Counted from the stretch's first letter, positions 35,717 to 46,668 are shown. The stretch is 64,000 nt of DNA from CAZGIF01 sp964526045 (GCA_964526045.1 CAZGIF010000001.1:372001-436000), one strand, 5' to 3'. Notes: a model not told the origin generated them from the letters alone. Program-made: numbers and translations.

Positions 35717-36529
35717 TTAATATTCTCATAGGATCTTTATATCATAAGCAAAATATGATAATTCATCTAAAGCTTGCTGTATATTTTTGTCTTGATGTGA
35801 ACCAAGAAAACTAAGAAAAAACGCTGAAACAAATGGGTCGTCAAGACTAGGCATACTTTCAATTTTGGTCAGGTTAATATTGTTTGTTGCAAATGCTCAT
35901 AGGCATTTATACAAAACAGCTGGCACGTCTTTTGTACGAAAAACACAACTCATATGTCAGGACTTTTTGGTATATTCTCGTGAAGTAGGATCTTTCACAA
36001 CTACAAAGAATTTTGTTGTATTATTTTGTTGATCTTGGATATTTTCTTGAATTATTGTGAGGTTATATAACGATGCTGCCTTAGTTGAACAAATTGCAGC
36101 GTATGAAATATTCTTTTGTTCAGAAACAAACTGTGCTGCTCAAGCAGTATCTGCATACTTTTGTTGCTTAATATCGTGATTAGTCAAAAATGAATAGCAT
36201 TGGGCTAGTGCTTGTGGGTGGGAAAATGCTGTTGTGATTTTTGATAGATCTTGATGAGTTGCAGCAAGACAATGACTCACTCCCAAATCATAGACTCAGA
36301 TGACATGAGCATCGAACCTCAAAAAATTGTATATATTCTCATGAATTGACCCTGCGTATGAATTCTCTACTGGTAAGACTCAAATATGTCATTCTTGTAT
36401 TTTTTGCCATATGTATCCAAAATGAGAAGATCAATGTGTTTCATATGTTTGAGATAGTATTGATCACTGTATTGCGTCTGCAACCATAGAAGAATACGAC
36501 CCAGGAATACCTTGATAATAAATATGCAT
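35717..36529 (-). CDS. pheA: Prephenate dehydratase
   Basis: 270 residues from ATG 36529 to TAA. The catalytic domain begins IYYQGIPGSYS, contains GVLPVENSYAGSIHE (the conserved PxENSxxGxxxE site), the HPQALAQC block and an AAICSTKAA stretch. It ends in an ACT regulatory domain with NINLTKIESMPS, matching the NLTKIESRP effector-binding motif with Arg replaced by Met. The enzyme turns prephenate into phenylpyruvate for phenylalanine synthesis. A lone aromatic amino acid enzyme is surprising in a reduced candidate-phylum genome. No neighbouring aro gene is present, so its substrate source is unclear. Confidence 0.92.
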
Positions 36530-36558
36530 AATATAATGTAGAATAAAGAGACTTGTCC

Positions 36559-36586
36559 TTGCAAGTGTCTATTACAACACTACTAT
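36559..36586 (+). promoter_or_regulatory. Probable promoter of smpB
   Basis: TTGCAA (36559-36564), a 16-base spacer and TACTAT (36581-36586), about 30 bases ahead of the smpB ATG. Confidence 0.5.
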
Positions 36587-36615
36587 CGTGTATATATATT
36601 TCTTATTCAAAGACA

Positions 36616-37077
36616 ATGAAACTCCTTCTGAAAAACAAAAGAGCATATTTCGATTATGATATTCAGCAATTTTGGGAAGCGTGAATTGTTTTATTGTGAC
36701 ATGAAGTGAAATCAATCAAATCAAAATTTGTCTCAATCAATGAAGCACTTGTTAGAGTTATTGATGGTCGTGTCGTCATAACAAATATGAATGTTGCCTT
36801 GTACCCAAAAACAACACCCGCTATTGCCTGAGACTATACAACTACTCGCTACAGGTATCTGCTCTTGCATAAAGAACAGATAGCAAAACTTGTTGCATCA
36901 ACAACAAAAACATGATTACACTTGTTACTTTTGCAACTGTATATAGATGAGAAATGACGCGTCAAAGCTACTATCGGACTATGAAAAATCAGAAGAAAAG
37001 TAGAAAAGAAACAAATTCTTAAAGAAAAAGATACAGATAGACAAGCAAAAAAAGAGATCAGACATCTATGAATGTAA
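36616..37077 (+). CDS. smpB: SsrA-binding protein SmpB
   Basis: 153 residues from ATG 36616 to TAA. It opens LLKNKRAYFDYDIQQFWEAG and carries LLGHEVKSIKSKFVSINEAL, the conserved GxEVKSxR-type strand of the oligonucleotide-binding fold. It continues with YRYLLLHKEQI and a highly basic C-terminal tail (KIRRKVEKKQILKEKD), which binds the decoding centre. SmpB delivers tmRNA to stalled ribosomes. The tmRNA gene itself was not found in this window. Length is normal. Its promoter region is shared with the divergent pheA gene, and it is convergent with a metallophosphoesterase gene, seven bases away. Confidence 0.94.
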
Positions 37078-37083
37078 GTATTT

Positions 37084-37998
37084 TTATTTGAGAGTAAGTA
37101 TATCTATCACAGGAGGATTAAACAATCTCATAGGCAACCATACCGTCCCTAATCATGCAGTAACAAACAGTTGCGTCAGTGGTTCTTGTGTCAAATTTCT
37201 ATCAAAGTTTCAGATTGTTGGTATTGCATATTTGTAAAGCCAAGGAATTCTAATCTGTCATCAATGCGTATGTCAAGCAAGAGTAATATCAGCAATTGGT
37301 GAGGTATATAAGAGGGTAGTATCTGGATTATGTGTCAATACAACAACATTATCTGATTGTTTGTATTGTTCAAGAAGAGAAACATTGCTTTCTTTTCACA
37401 AAAAACTTCCTAGTCAGACTAGTATAATTTCTTCTTGATTTGTTCATTCTAGCATGACTATTTTGTTGTCAATGATCTGTGCTCCAAAACTAACAAGGGT
37501 GTCAGTCAATTTTTTTCTTATATTTGGTCAAGGACGCTCAACATCATGATTTCAAAGCACGACAAAGACTGGTTTTTTTAGTTCTCATACTCGAGCAAAT
37601 AAACGTCAAAAATCTTTTTTGTGAGGTTCATATGTCAAATCACCTGCAATGAATACAGCATCTATATCGCTCTGATTAACTTTTTTGACTACACGATCCA
37701 TTAAACGTTCGTTATTGAATACTCACATATGCATGTCAGAAATAAGTGCAATTTTGTATCAAAATCAAGCATCTATCGTTGTAGTATGCGTCACAAGCAT
37801 ATTTGGTTCTATAAACCTTGCCCAACAAAAGACACCACTTACAACAATTCAAAGCAACAAAAATATCTTACTGACAAGGTAAGAACGTTTTGAGAGTTTT
37901 TTTGATGTTTTACACCACAGATACAACAACCCTCCAACAAAAGGAAAAACCAAATATGACCCCCAATATACAATCAGCAAAGGATAGTATGAATTCAT
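37084..37998 (-). CDS. Membrane-bound metallophosphoesterase (YkuE/YaeI-like)
   Basis: 304 residues from ATG 37998 to TAA. Two hydrophobic segments at the N-terminus (LLIVYWGSYLVFPFVGG and FLLLGIVVSGVFCW) anchor it. The calcineurin-type core follows: KIALISDMHMG (D-x-H), AVFIAGDLTYEP (GD), FVVLGNHDVE (GNHD), VLTHNP and TLAGHTHGGQIRIP (GHTHGGQ). All metal ligands are present. The GHTHGGQxxxP ending is typical of the YkuE/YaeI branch, which hydrolyses phosphodiesters of lipids or unknown envelope compounds. Several of the key glycines are TGA-encoded. Convergent with smpB. Confidence 0.92.
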
Positions 37999-38095
37999 AG
38001 ATATGAGATAATTTATTAAAATACATATTATAGTAATAATTGTATTCTTACTAGCAAGTCTAGTCTTTTGTCATAATAGCTAATATTTTTTTACA

Positions 38096-38121
38096 TAAAA
38101 AAAACATCAACTCAAAGTTGA
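38096..38121 (-). terminator. Terminator downstream of the GIY-YIG gene
   Basis: On the minus strand TCAACT-TTG-AGTTGA is followed by TGTTTTTTTT. It lies about 170 bases after the stop of the GIY-YIG gene; the bases in between hold no gene that I can support. Confidence 0.6.
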
Positions 38122-38290
38122 AATTTATAATAGTGGGTACTATCGAACATATTTTGAACCAATCAAAAACATATAGTTATAGAAAGAGGTAGTTAAAAAG
38201 TAAGTATGATAAAATTTTGTACAACGTCCATAGGCGATCAGAAGTACGACCAACGGGAGCTATTTGAATCATCAGCTGTTAGATGTTGTT

Positions 38291-39133
38291 TTATTTTTGC
38301 CTGTATATTTCATCAATAGACTTGCCATTTTTATCTTTCCATTCTGTCCATCAATTTGCGTTTCTTCCAAGAATTACGGATGCTGCTGCACTTGGAGAAG
38401 AAAACGAATAATCTTCTTTGAAAAGATAAATATTGTTTTTAACTTCCATAATATTACTCTTAATTAGCATATTTCTAATATTTAACATCCATTGACCCCA
38501 TTTCTTTGAAGATTTTGATTCATTGAGATTTGCATGAGCTCATGCAAAGACTACTAAACCATCTTCTCAATATTTCCCTTCTGCATAAGCATCTTTTCCT
38601 TTACAGATTAATATGTTTTTTTCCTCTTTTTTGGTTTCTTCAAAAATTGGATATCAGAGAGTTGTAATTAATATTTTTAAATCATCAAAAAAATTTAGAA
38701 CAAAATCGATATCTTGTTCTGTTAAAGAAGACTGTGTTGGTGTTGTACTATTTTCAAGTTTGCATTTATTTATTTCTATTGCTTGGTTGCAACAGTAATT
38801 TTCTAGATATTTTATATGAGCTTTATTGATGTTGTTTTTTTCAGATACAAAACAAATAGCCGTATTTCGGAAGTCCTTTTTTGCATTATGTTGTTTAATA
38901 CGTACTAGTAGATTTTCTGCTTCACCTATATATACTATAGGTTTTCCAATCTCATTTTCTTTTCCAAATAGAAAATATATCCCTGGACTAGTTAAATCTG
39001 ACCTATTAGATACTTTCTCTAATCTACTACGAGGAATAAAAATGGCTTTAACAATAGAATCTTTAATATCACAAATCTTTACGCTTCTTGGATTGCTATC
39101 TGGTATAAAGATATTAATTGTTCTTCATCTCAT
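38291..39133 (-). CDS. GIY-YIG nuclease-domain protein with DUF4357
   Basis: 280 residues from ATG 39133 to TAA. The GIY-YIG core is seen at residues about 48-95: SPGIYFLFG, then VYIGEAENLLVRIKQHN. The C-terminal third contains SPSAAASVILGRNANGWTEW, the DUF4357 signature, a domain that often follows GIY-YIG and restriction-associated modules. The order GIY-YIG plus DUF4357 is a known architecture of unknown biological role, perhaps DNA repair or defence. Compared with its neighbours it has few TGA codons and many AAA/AAT codons. A small gene of unknown function precedes it by 32 bases. Confidence 0.88.
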
Positions 39134-39165
39134 TATATATGTTTTAGCAAAAAATAAAATGTCAT

Positions 39166-39342
39166 CTATCGTTTGCGACTGATACGAAGTCTCGAAGTAT
39201 GATAGATTTTGGACAGCAAGTGTTTAATAACCTTCCCTTTCATCTCGACAACAAGCTCTTTTCTGTTCTCCTCATACTTTCTTATGATTTGTACTTCATT
39301 AATTGGTAATGAAAACATGACGTAATCGATCTTCTCAATCAT
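39166..39342 (-). CDS. Small hypothetical protein upstream of the GIY-YIG gene
   Basis: 58 residues from ATG 39342 (MIEKIDYVMFSLPINEVQII) to TAG. The chain is basic at its C-terminal end (SRLRISRKR) and could bind nucleic acid. A TTG 39 bases upstream would give a 71-residue form. It ends 32 bases before the GIY-YIG gene on the same strand, so it may be a co-transcribed partner, or the broken N-terminal piece of a larger gene. No family recognised. Confidence 0.4.
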   Translation of the reverse strand: MIEKIDYVMFSLPINEVQIIRKYEENRKELVVEMKGKVIKHLLSKIYHTSRLRISRKR

Positions 39343-39381
39343 AATATTTTGCTTAGAATATGAAATGGGAATTATACTCAA

Positions 39382-39843
39382 TTCATACCTGTATTACCAA
39401 ACTTTTTCTTACCGTACAAAAAGTAGAGCTACAAAAACGGCTCTTTTTAAGATTTCATATTAATATAAATTTTTCCAGTACTGTCCGAGAAAATTTTATG
39501 CAGACGAAAATAAGTTTTTTTGTGGCGGAGGATAATTGGCCACTGCTTTCGCATTTTCTATTGAATCACCAATTACTAACAGCCAATGGATTCTCTCAAA
39601 AAACAAGATAGAAAATTTTCTTGTAAGTGTTAATAAACTAGTCTTTACCTTGGTTTTGCTCTTAATTATTAACAAGAGTAAATAATAGATTAGTGCTACC
39701 CAGACCTGATTTTCAACAGCATTTTGTGAAGTTCCAAAGAATTGTTTTATCTTTTATTTTTGTTTTTTTATACAAAAAAAACCCAGCAAAGAATGCTAAG
39801 GTTAATTCTATTTTTATCAAAGGATTTGTTTCGCGTAATATAA
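39382..39843. other. 462-base stretch without a supported gene
   Basis: A+T-rich sequence between a small minus-strand gene and the tRNA run. A + strand frame of 83 codons (39360-39611) has no homology that I recognise and unconvincing composition. A short segment (39526-39560) is unusually G+C-rich for an intergenic region here, which could mark a small RNA, but no recognisable tmRNA, RNase P or SRP RNA signature is visible. Confidence 0.4.
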
Positions 39844-39920
39844 TGGTGGGTGATAGTGGACTCGAACCACTGACCCCCTGCTTGTAAGGCAGATGCTCTA
39901 GCCAACTGAGCTAATCACCC
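39844..39920 (-). tRNA. tRNA-Val (UAC)
   Basis: Acceptor GGGTGAT/ATCACCC, anticodon loop CTTACAA (anticodon TAC), T loop TTCGAGT, discriminator A, and an encoded CCA end. First of nine tRNA genes in a minus-strand run. Confidence 0.95.
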
Positions 39921-39930
39921 TCCAAAAAAA

Positions 39931-40007
39931 TGGCGGAACAGACGGGACTTGAACCCGCGACCTCCCGCGTGACAGGCGGGCGTTCTAGCCAACTGAACTA
40001 CTGCTCC
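39931..40007 (-). tRNA. tRNA-Asp (GUC)
   Basis: Acceptor GGAGCAG/CTGTTCC (one G-U pair), anticodon loop CTGTCAC (GTC), T loop TTCAAGT, discriminator G as expected for Asp, encoded CCA. Confidence 0.95.
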
Positions 40008-40018
40008 ATTAACAAATT

Positions 40019-40090
40019 CGGTCCCACGGGGAATCGAACCCCGATTGTCGGATTGAAAGTCCGATGTCCTAACCGTTAGACGATGAGACC
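40019..40090 (-). tRNA. tRNA-Glu (UUC)
   Basis: Acceptor GGTCTCA/TGGGACC, anticodon loop CTTTCAA (TTC), T loop TTCGATT, discriminator G; CCA not encoded. Confidence 0.95.
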
Positions 40091-40143
40091 AAACAAAATA
40101 AGACAACAAAACAAACGTATCCAAACAAAAATACAAATCAGAT

Positions 40144-40216
<73 letters not shown>

Positions 40217-40247
40217 ATAAGACATATAGAGTACTCTATATGAAATA

Positions 40248-40511
40248 CTACTTTTCAATTGCGTTAAATCTTCTCATAATAAGAGATTTTTTTCTAGCAG
40301 CATTATTTCTGTGTATAATGTTTTTTTTGTATGCTTTATCAATTTTCTTTTGCACATCTTGAAGATCTTTTTGATCAACAGCAACTCATTTTTGTATTTT
40401 TTTTAGAAAAACGTTTATAGCAATTTTCATATTGTTTTTGAAAACAAAATTTACAGCTGCTTTTTTCTTACTTTTTCTAAGTTCTTTTTTTGCGGTTTTT
40501 GTTAAAGGCAT
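40248..40511 (-). CDS. rpsT: Ribosomal protein bS20
   Basis: 87 residues from ATG 40511 to TAG, embedded in the tRNA run. It is very basic and helical, with the bS20 pattern: TKTAKKELRKSKKKAA at the start, a middle KIAINVFLKK, and the C-terminal KAYKKNIIHRNNAARKKS followed by LIMRRFN. It binds 16S rRNA in the small subunit body. Length matches the family. A TTGCAT/TACTAT promoter stands about 40 bases upstream. The gene is almost free of TGA, in keeping with its few glycines. Confidence 0.93.
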
Positions 40512-40547
40512 TACAAGATAACAGATATGAGTATAAAGCTATTTTGC

Positions 40548-40575
40548 ATAGTATATTTTTACATATAAAATGCAA
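40548..40575 (-). promoter_or_regulatory. Probable promoter of rpsT
   Basis: TTGCAT (complement of 40570-40575), a 16-base spacer and TACTAT (complement of 40548-40553), lying between the tRNA-Asn gene and rpsT. Confidence 0.5.
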
Positions 40576-40615
40576 GAGAATTAGATATACAAAAAACAAA
40601 ACAATGTATTAAGTA

Positions 40616-40688
<73 letters not shown>

Positions 40689-40723
40689 TCAATAAGAATA
40701 TGTAATAGTTTTGAATAATTAAT

Positions 40724-40805
40724 TACCGAGAACAGGACTTGAACCTGCACGCCTCACGGCACCTGGTTCTAAGCCAGGCATGTCTACCAATTCCATCATC
40801 TCGGC
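40724..40805 (-). tRNA. tRNA-Leu (UAG)
   Basis: 82 bases with a long variable arm (TGCCGTGAGGCGT), as expected for a class II tRNA. Acceptor GCCGAGA/TCTCGGT with a G-U closing pair, anticodon loop CTTAGAA (TAG), discriminator A. Confidence 0.95.
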
Positions 40806-40841
40806 TTTTGGGTAGTGATACATTTATATTTTATATTTTTT

Positions 40842-40913
40842 CTCAGGAGGTAGGACTCGAACCTACAACCACCTGATTCAGAGTCAGGTACTCTACCATT
40901 AAGCTACTCCTGA
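40842..40913 (-). tRNA. tRNA-Gln (CUG)
   Basis: Acceptor TCAGGAG/CTCCTGA, D arm GCTT-AATGGTA-GAGT, anticodon loop CTCTGAA (CTG), T loop TTCGAGT, discriminator G. Its acceptor stem differs from that of the second Gln isoacceptor nearby. Confidence 0.88.
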
Positions 40914-40980
40914 TGACAGAATCTTAATGACAATAACAATATGTGGCACATAATTTATAATAATTAACATAAGAATATTT

Positions 40981-41052
40981 TTGCGAGGGATGGAATCGAA
41001 CCACCTGTCTCCGGGTTATGAGCCCAGCGAGATACCATTTCTCCACCTCGCA
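40981..41052 (-). tRNA. Initiator tRNA-fMet (CAU)
   Basis: Anticodon loop CTCATAA (CAT). The anticodon stem ends in three G-C pairs (GGG/CCC) and the D stem has A11-U24, both hallmarks of bacterial initiator tRNA. The first acceptor pair is U1-A72 rather than the usual C1xA72 mismatch. Discriminator A. Confidence 0.9.
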
Positions 41053-41090
41053 ATAACCATACTACATAAATCCAACCATACTAAGAAATG

Positions 41091-41161
41091 TTGGGGAACT
41101 AGGATTCGAACCTAGACTGACGGAGTCAAAGTCCGCTGTCCTACCATTAGACGATTCCCCA
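41091..41161 (-). tRNA. tRNA-Gln (UUG)
   Basis: Acceptor TGGGGAA/TTCCCCA with the weak U1-A72 pair typical of tRNA-Gln, D arm GTCT-AATGGTA-GGAC, anticodon loop CTTTGAC (TTG), T loop TTCGAAT. Last of the minus-strand tRNA run and so its promoter-proximal member. Confidence 0.93.
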
Positions 41162-41552
41162 CTTATATAACACATATAGAGTAAAATAAATTGCACTACT
41201 TTGATAGAAAGCTCTCACTTCTAGATAAAAGTCACACAAAAAATCATTTCCCATATACCATTGGAATAAATCTTATATATGTTTTTATACACACAATGCA
41301 AGTTATTTTTCTTTTTTCTTATGTAGATACTATATACAAATACAAGTATAAATTACAATTAATGAAGAAGGATATATGTCGTTTATATAGACTTTCTTTT
41401 TAATATATAGATAGTATACATCATTATAGCACAGACACCCTTTATTGTTGCATCTTGGATGGTAATTCGTAGTATGGACATATGACGAAATACACTATAC
41501 GTCACGTACGTTTCAAAAAGTATATACATTTCTTATTTCTTTCATTTTTTCA
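41162..41552. other. 391-base stretch without a supported gene
   Basis: A+T-rich region between the tRNA-Gln(UUG) gene and the Mur-ligase-like gene. It should hold the promoter of the minus-strand tRNA run and that of the + strand genes. The only longer + frame (41191-41403) starts at TTG, has poor composition and is not supported. Confidence 0.5.
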
Positions 41553-42734
41553 ATGAGTGTCTTTGTCGATATATGACGTACTGTACAGAGCTTTATTGCC
41601 AAAACCTTTTATGGAAATCCATCCAAAGAATGTTTTGTTGTCGCAATAACAGGAACAACAAGAAAAACAACTACCTGACTGCTATTGCATTATTTTTTTG
41701 AACATCTCGTAGGAACAACACTTCTTGTCACAAAAGATTTTGTAAGTATGGGAAGACAAAGGACAGCCTTAGAAAAACCAATTACATCACCTGTGCAGAT
41801 GCAATCGCTATTGGCTGATGCAAAAGCAGCTTGATGTCAAATTGTGATACTATGTTTGGATAGAGAAGATGTAACAAATATGATTGTTGATTCTTTGGAG
41901 ATTGATATAGCTGTTCTCACAACAATAAGTTGATTTGATAGCTATGATGACGCACATACACTAGAAAAAGAAATACAACAATATAAGTCCGTTTTTGATC
42001 GTGTGCTTGCCAATACAAAAACAAATAAACTTGCCATATTTCCTAAAGACGATAAACGGTGAGTACAGCGACAAGAAATAATGTCTTTTGACAAAGTTCT
42101 CAACTATGGAATTATGGGATCTGCAGCTGTTCAGTGACAAGCTACTGCTTCTGGTGATTTAGCATATAGCTATTTGGGACAAACACAAATAATTTCTTCT
42201 CCCTTTGTTTCTTCTCAAAACATATATGCCTGTCTTGCAGCAATGAGCGTATGCTTATTAATGTGAGTACAAAACGAAACCCTCATACAGCTTCTTCCAT
42301 CTATTCCTATGGATTTGATAGAAAATGTTACCACTATACAAAAAAATGGTATAGACTTTGTATTTACAACAATGATGTCTCATGATGGAATCTCACATAT
42401 TTTGGATGAATATTCTAGCCGTACATGACATGGGTCAGTAATTTTTTTGTATACACTACCAGATGGAGTGAAAGAGTTTCCTTATGATGTTCAAAAAATA
42501 TATTCTCGTTTGCAAAAACACAACAACATATTGATTGTATCTACTCCATATATGGAATATGCATACCCTGATAATTATGTTCTCCAAGAATGAATCAATT
42601 TTTACCAGTTTTTTGGTATCAAGGTGGCATTACATTTTGCAAAAGCTATTGCATGACCTGGAGATACAGTTATTGTAACGACACACAAACAAAGAATGCA
42701 ACAGGATATAGATGCAATACAAAATCTTACATAA
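41553..42734 (+). CDS. Mur-ligase-like protein with altered P-loop
   Basis: 393 residues from ATG 41553 to TAA. A MurE/MurF-type ATP-binding loop stands at residues 31-41, AITGTTRKTTT, but Arg37 takes the place of the glycine of the usual GT(N/D)GKT. Further on come LLVTKDFVSMGRQRTALEKP, a Ser/His-poor central domain, and a C-terminal domain with SHDGISHILDEYSSRTGHGS where active enzymes have VDYAHTPxxL. The overall fold seems kept while catalytic motifs are changed, so it may be a non-catalytic paralogue or act on another substrate. It is followed after 31 bases by a 1,300-residue membrane protein on the same strand. Confidence 0.65.
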
Positions 42735-42765
42735 TAAATACATATTTTATATTACTATACTAGAA

Positions 42766-45700
42766 ATGAAAAAAACTGTGTGATGGGCTATTTTCTTTAT
42801 AATCTTTTTACTAGTCTGAGCTAGTATTGTTGATGTATACTTTGCAAATCATCAATATTATGCTACTATCTTTTCATCGTGGAAACATCGACAGATCTTG
42901 ATTGTCGCTATAGTTTCTGCTTGTATACCAGTAGCATATCTTCTTTTTCAACCCAAAAAATCATTATGGATGACTATAGTAACGGTTTTTGCCGGGTTAC
43001 TTGTATTCTCATTCTTTCACCAATGATTAAAATGAGGAATCATCTGACCTAGTTGAGCGTTTATGACCATCATCAATACTGCAATACTTTTTGGAGTCAG
43101 TGTCTATTTTTTGGTATGATTATTAGGTGTATGAACAGTAATTGAACAAAAGTTTATTCGTTTTTCTGAACATCGTTTTCAAGAAATGTTTTTTTCTTTT
43201 GGAATAGGTTTAGCTGCATTTTTGTTTTATAATCACTTTTTGATTATTGGATGAATATATTTTCCTTTGTTTAGTTGGGTGTTTTTTGTGGGGTTATGAG
43301 TATGTATTCGATATCAAAAAAAACAACTCATGGTATATGCACAACGTATCAAACAATCCTGTTTAGATCTTTTTTCAGCAAACTATGTACTTTCTAATGG
43401 GTGGTATATATTTGGTGCTATCTTGTTGTTACTCTCAATTATGTACTATTATTTTTGATTTTCTCTTTCATTTGTGCCATATTCTACAGCATGGGATGCA
43501 AATCATCTATATATGTACTGTCCCAAAGTATTTGCCGAAAATTTCTGAGCAACTGTAGATGTCTGTTGAACATCTCCTATGTTATGGTTATCGTATATAT
43601 CGTTTTGGTTTAGTTTGATAGAACCAATCAAATGACGATTTCGAATAGCACCGAGTACGTTTGGAGTTGCTCTAAACTTTTTGAGCGGAATTATGGTATT
43701 GTTATTTGCTATTGCTGTTGGATCAGAAATTGGTTCACTTCTAACAGTTTCTTCAACAAATAAAAACCTTTCATTACAAGAAAAAGATACAGAAACCCTC
43801 AAAAAAACAGTTCTTACATATACATCATGGACAACTATTTTGCTTTGGCTTTCGAGTGGAATGTGAGCATTTCTGGTTTTTATAGATAATAAAAGCGACT
43901 TGTGAGTAATGGCACTTACTCTCTTAGCTATTTTATCTTGAATAATTTTCTTGACACAAGTTCAAAACAAAACAGAATGATCTAAAAAATACGTATTATT
44001 GTCAGGATTCTTTTTTGCTCTAGCAACTATGTGAAAAGTAACAGCACTACAAGATGTTCTGTTGTTTTGATTTTTGCTTGTTGCATTTTGGATGAATGCA
44101 ATTGTGGCAATTGGACTCTGAATAGCTTCTTTGTGAGTACTCTGATATCTCAATATTTTAACAGTAGCATTTTTTATACCACATGGTCAAGCATCTTTTT
44201 TTATCGGTATAGGATTAATTATTGCTATAATATGAGTTGCATATTTCTTTGTAGACAAAAGATGGAGAGAAAAACTTCTTTCGCTTCGTTATATAGCGAT
44301 TCGAGGAATCACAGTTCTTTTGTGTTTAATAATCCTAAAAACACCACAAGTCCTCTATACGCAAATACGTACACAAACATTGTCTCCATCATGATTTGCA
44401 AAGTGAATATTAATGTCAGTTGTACCTCATAATGCAAAAAACAGTAGCAACAAAAAAAACATATCTGACCCAGAGGAAGATAGACCATTATTGGCATGAA
44501 ATCTATCATTAGGGTGATTTACTCCAAAATCTACATATGTAACTCCTGAAGAACTAGCAGAGGTTGCTCCACATTTGTCAATATACTGTTCACCTGAGAG
44601 AAACATCGAAGACGCACAAACGGTTGCACTATCACCAAAGCAATGTCGTGCAACATATGGAGACCTGTCCGAAGAAGAACTGTTTAGTTGACTACAAAAA
44701 ACAGTAGGATGATGACTTAACGAAGATTTTCAAAGATATATTTGATTTGGTCAAAGGGAGTTTAGTGCACCATTGACACCATCACTTCAAGCATGACAAA
44801 CACGACTAGGATATATGCTTGACACGATTGGATATTCGTTTGCTGATGTACTAGTAGGAGAACCTTGATGTTATGGTCGAAATACAGATGCTAAAACACT
44901 ATGTCAAAACAAAGATACAATACAACAATTTAATATACCTCAACTACGTTCTTTATTAGCAACACTACCAAAGCAGTCAGAAGGTCATCTTTTATTAAGT
45001 TGTATATTAGGAAAAGGTACAAACAAAACAGCTTATCCTCAATTTAGTACAGCATACTGAGTACAAGCTCTCCAAAGCTTTTATAAAGATAGTGTTGTTG
45101 AAGTCACACAAAAGTCGTACTTTAAAAACGATCCAAGTAAAATATGTACAACAAACTCTTCTGATGTTTGTTTCACAAGAGAAAGTATTGCAATACCATA
45201 TAGATACATAGTACCTCTTAATGTGACGGTTATTAACTCACTACAAAATCTAAGTAGTTATTATACCGATGTTTGATATGTATTCTTTATACTATTAATA
45301 CTAGTAATCGTTGGTACAGTCTATCTTTTGTTCTTTTTACGTGTCAAAAAGTGAACGTATTATATCTATCATCCTTATGTATTTACGTTTTCTATTCATA
45401 TTATTGCCTTGTTGTGATGGATTATACGACGAGCTATTGGAAGTGCAATCTTGTGGTATTGAGTTGGGCTTATAGCTTGGACAATTGCAGCAAATACATC
45501 TTTATTTGCATGTATCATGTTTCGTAAACAAAATATAGATACATATGAAACATATATTCGTTGAGCAGTGTTGTGACTTCTATGAACATTTATTGGTATA
45601 CAGTTTGTACTAAATTTTGTAAGGATATCGTCTCAATGATGAGAGTTTAACTTTGTACGATATAAATGATCAAGTGCTAATATAAATACCTACCAAGTAT

Positions 45701-46668
45701 CACAATGAGGTATCATACCAAAGACATCATTACAAATACCATATACTGCAGATGATGTTTTTGACTTACAATTTGGTCATTATAATGCCTTTATAGACGC
45801 TGTTAAAAATAGAAAAGACGATGAAGGTGTTTTGATAGCATGAACATACTTACAGTACTTTTTAGACAACCAACATAACATCATTTCTGACTCATTGCTT
45901 AGTCAATTATGGGAATGGACATCTGATAATAATCTTTGTAAGTCTCGTCTCAGACTTGAAGAGAAGAATATAAAATACATTGTTATAGATCCAAATATAC
46001 TCACAGTTGTGATGTGATGATGAAACAACACACTCAAAGACAGAATGTTTGCTAAAATAGATTCTGCAAATTGACAAATAAAAAACGATGGTACCATGAC
46101 GATATTGGCGAAAATGGTACAAGCGTGATATGGTCGCTTAATGTATTCTAATAGTCTGCTAGCTACATATGCATTTGATTTAACAGATCAACAGTTACAA
46201 GAAGCACTTTCTGCTAGAAGAAGCAGTAACCCATCTGACCAAGTAGCACTCACATTGGCTCCGCTTGAACAAGATATGTCATTACTTAGAGCATATATGT
46301 CATTAGCAAGATTCTTCCCAGAATATTTTGGATCATTTATGCAACTCAGTGCACAAATATTTGAACAAAGGCTCATTTCATCTATTGATGCAATACAAGA
46401 TATTAGTTGAGTCTTTTGAAGAACCGTTGATTCAGAAAAAATCTATAGGTATTATACGTTATTGCAACAACAGGGACTAAGTCCAACTTTGGCAGACGAA
46501 ATGAACAGAGAGTTAACATCAGATGAGTTGTTTGTGCTATCTCAATATGCACAGTTACGTTACCTTATTCAAACGTGAAATACACAATCATTTCAAGAAG
46601 CAATAGGATCTCTTTTGAATCAAAGCGTACAATCTTCAAGTCAACTTATCGTCTTTGAATTACTTTAA
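42766..46668 (+). CDS. Very large polytopic membrane protein
   Basis: 1,300 residues from ATG 42766 to TAA. About 13-15 spans fill residues 1-540, followed by an outer region of about 290 residues with several cysteines (SIYCSP, PGCYGRN, LSCILGKG, KICTT and DVCFT). Another five spans (about 835-960) and a soluble C-terminal domain of about 330 residues complete it. The C-domain has NIKYIVIDPNI, a phrase common in GT-C glycosyltransferases and oligosaccharyltransferase-like proteins, where the soluble domain follows the membrane part. No catalytic DxD motif was pinned down, so the function is open. A strong terminator follows; co-transcribed with the Mur-ligase-like gene. Confidence 0.8.

Noticed and set aside
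39360..39611. A + strand frame of 83 codons upstream of the tRNA run
   Set aside because: No recognisable motif, odd composition and no promoter; its start lies in the leader of the opposite-strand small gene.
41191..41403. A + strand frame of 70 codons between the tRNA-Gln and Mur-ligase-like genes
   Set aside because: Starts at TTG, has low-quality composition and no similarity that I recognise.
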